Positions 62,794 to 64,000 of a stretch of DNA of 64,000 bases are shown here, piece by piece. How positions within the stretch are numbered: position 1 is the first letter of the stretch; the number at the start of each line of letters is the position of its first letter. The position numbers and the translations under genes were made by a program. Source of the stretch: Methylobacterium mesophilicum SR1.6/6 (GTDB lineage: Bacteria > Pseudomonadota > Alphaproteobacteria > Rhizobiales > Beijerinckiaceae); assembly GCF_000364445.2 (NCBI RefSeq), contig NZ_CP043538.1, forward strand, positions 4,669,447-4,733,446, written 5' to 3'. The notes under the pieces were generated by a model, which was given only the letters and a program-made list of their open reading frames with translations, was not told the DNA's origin and ran no database searches.

Positions 62794-63710
62794 CCGGACT
62801 CATCGCGCTCACCGGGGCGACCGGGTTCATCGGACGCCACCTGCTCGCCGATCTCACTGCGCGCGGCTACCGGGTCCGGGTCCTGCTGCGCCGGCCGACG
62901 GCTCTGCCGCAGGGCGCGGCGAGCGCGGTGGTCGGCGACCTGACGCGGCCGATCAACATGGCGGCGGCGCTGAGTGGCGTCGACGCGGTGGTGCATTCGG
63001 CAGGCCTCGCTCACGCCATGTCGGGGGCCCCGGAGGACGATTATCGGACGCTCAACACCGAGGCGACGCGCAAGCTCGCGGAGGCCGCGGCCCGGGCGAA
63101 GGTGCGCCGCTTCGTGTTCCTGTCGTCGATCCGCGCCCAGGTCGGGGCGAGCGCCCCCGGAACGGTCGGGGAGGGCGATCCCGCGGCGCCGACCGATGCC
63201 TACGGCCGCTCCAAGCTGGACGCCGAGCGGGCGCTCGCCGAGACCGGACTCGACTGGGTCGCCCTGCGCCCGGTCCTGGTCTACGGCGCGGGCGTGAAGG
63301 GCAACATGGCGGCGCTCCTTCGGCTGGCACGCACTCCCTATCCGCTGCCCCTCGGCGGCCTGGCGGCGCGGCGCTCGCTGATAGCGCTGGAGAGTTTGTC
63401 GAGTGCGGTCGATGTCGTGCTGCGGGCGCCGGAGCCGCTGAACCGGGCCGTTATCGCCGCCGACCCGGATCCGCTGAGCCTGCCTGAGATGATCGCAGCC
63501 CTGCGCCAGGGACTGGGTCGGAGCCCAGGCCTGATCCCGGTGCCGGTCGGGCTGCTGAAGCTGGCCTGCCGGGTGACCGGCCGGGACGCAGAATTCGCCC
63601 GCGTCGCCGAAGGACTGGTGGCCCGCGTCGACGGACTTGCATCCCTCGGCTGGCGTCCGGCCGGTCCGACTCGGGACGGGCTCGCGCGGCTTGCGCGCGA
63701 CGGTGGATGA
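62790..63710 (+). CDS. NAD-dependent epimerase/dehydratase (extended SDR)
   Basis: A 306-residue extended SDR with LIALTGATGFIGRHLLADL at the N terminus, VDAVVHSAGLAHAMSG, VFLSSIRAQVG, and the catalytic YGRSKLDAERAL (Tyr and Lys). It probably converts a nucleotide-sugar used for surface polysaccharide. The start is a TTG at 62790-62792, overlapping the glycosyltransferase stop (TGA at 62791-62793), indicating translational coupling; longer in-frame openings lie within the preceding gene. Confidence 0.87.
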   Translation: MTGLIALTGATGFIGRHLLADLTARGYRVRVLLRRPTALPQGAASAVVGDLTRPINMAAALSGVDAVVHSAGLAHAMSGAPEDDYRTLNTEATRKLAEAAARAKVRRFVFLSSIRAQVGASAPGTVGEGDPAAPTDAYGRSKLDAERALAETGLDWVALRPVLVYGAGVKGNMAALLRLARTPYPLPLGGLAARRSLIALESLSSAVDVVLRAPEPLNRAVIAADPDPLSLPEMIAALRQGLGRSPGLIPVPVGLLKLACRVTGRDAEFARVAEGLVARVDGLASLGWRPAGPTRDGLARLARDGG

Positions 63711-63728
63711 GCGTCCTGGGCGGCTGGA

Positions 63729-64000
63729 TCAGCCGATGACGGCGGGCGTCGCGCCGGCGGGCGCCTTGAGTCCGGCATTGGTCCCAGTGGGGGATGCCGA
63801 CGGACGCGCGGCCCGCTCCGTAGCGCGCTCCCTGAAATGCGGCACCGCAGCTTCGAAGACAGCCTCGGCGGCGGCCCGGTCGCCCGCCGCAACGGCGGCC
63901 CGCAGCTGCGCGACCCAGGCCTCGAGGCGGGCCCGGTCCGCGAAGACCGGTCGCGCCGCCATCACTCCGTCAATGCCCGGCAGGGCGACCCGGGGTTCCT
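63729..64000 (-). CDS. C-terminal fragment, probably of a polysaccharide biosynthesis nucleotide-sugar dehydratase
   Basis: The frame is open through the right edge, so the 5' end of the gene is missing. The visible 89 residues read ALPGIDGVMAARPVFADRAR, then LEAWVAQLRAAVAAGDRAAAE and VFEAAVPHFRERA, ending in a Pro/Gly/Ala-rich tail. The helical AAVAAGDxxxAxxVFExAVPxF pattern is like the C terminus of CapD/WbpM-type 4,6-dehydratases, and the neighbours are polysaccharide genes. This identification is inferred and tentative. An internal ATG at 63965 could give a short stand-alone protein instead. Confidence 0.5.
   Translation of the reverse strand, partial: EPRVALPGIDGVMAARPVFADRARLEAWVAQLRAAVAAGDRAAAEAVFEAAVPHFRERATERAARPSASPTGTNAGLKAPAGATPAVIG

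Overview
The window is chromosomal DNA from a high-GC alphaproteobacterium, most likely a Methylobacterium species (Hyphomicrobiales). The strongest pointers are a divergent crotonyl-CoA carboxylase/reductase (ccr) and ethylmalonyl-CoA mutase (ecm) pair, which are core enzymes of the ethylmalonyl-CoA pathway. A complete membrane-bound formate dehydrogenase locus, a proton-pumping pyrophosphatase and alphaproteobacterial neighbourhoods (bamE/cbp3-like/yceD, thiL-nusB-ribH, purEK) agree with this. I see no prophage, insertion sequence, CRISPR array, rRNA, tRNA or plasmid-type gene; the content is ordinary chromosomal backbone.

Layout. 0-9 kb: housekeeping and small-molecule genes (glyQ, a GNAT, a CPA1 antiporter, mmcB, a BtuF-like binding protein, DedA, pdxY, PhzF, NUDIX). 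9-17 kb: a TPR lipoprotein, purEK, two YdcH-type small proteins, propionyl-CoA synthetase and a polyhydroxybutyrate-depolymerase-type esterase beside a ribbon-helix-helix protein. 17-25 kb: a secreted phospholipase A2-like protein, an Old Yellow Enzyme, a frameshifted glycosidase-like gene, a Gly/Tyr-rich exported protein, a transporter-hydrolase pair and the yceD/cbp3/bamE group. 25-34 kb: an HWE-type sensor kinase, nemA, hppA and thiL-nusB-ribH. 34-38 kb: a complete sulfate ABC importer operon with a repeated motif upstream. 38-45 kb: a NepR-like ORF, then the formate dehydrogenase operon (alpha, beta, gamma, fdhE). 45-57 kb: envelope proteins, a peptidase, a transaminase divergent from an XRE-cupin regulator and an MFS gene, cysteine synthase and a degenerate trypsin-like protein. 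57-64 kb: ccr/ecm, then the edge of a polysaccharide/O-antigen locus.

The most notable feature is that the formate dehydrogenase alpha subunit is one selenoprotein gene, 39216-42296. An in-frame TGA at 39810-39812 sits exactly where FdhF/FdnG-type enzymes carry selenocysteine, and a SECIS-like hairpin with a bulged U begins 11 nt after it. A standard gene caller would split this gene in two. Other points worth a look are two probable single-base frameshifts in G/C runs (a NepR-like anti-sigma factor and a phosphodiester-glycosidase-type gene), a pseudo-protease with the serine kept but the histidine lost, a bacterial PLA2-like protein, and at least three families of dispersed intergenic palindromes.

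Metabolically the window links C1 and C2-C4 assimilation: formate oxidation to the quinone pool, CCR and Ecm for glyoxylate regeneration, PrpE for propionyl-CoA, and a PHB-type esterase that could feed hydroxybutyrate into the same pathway. Sulfate import and cysteine synthesis are also encoded. Selenocysteine machinery (selA, selB, selC, selD), fdhD and the remaining ethylmalonyl-CoA genes are not in the window.
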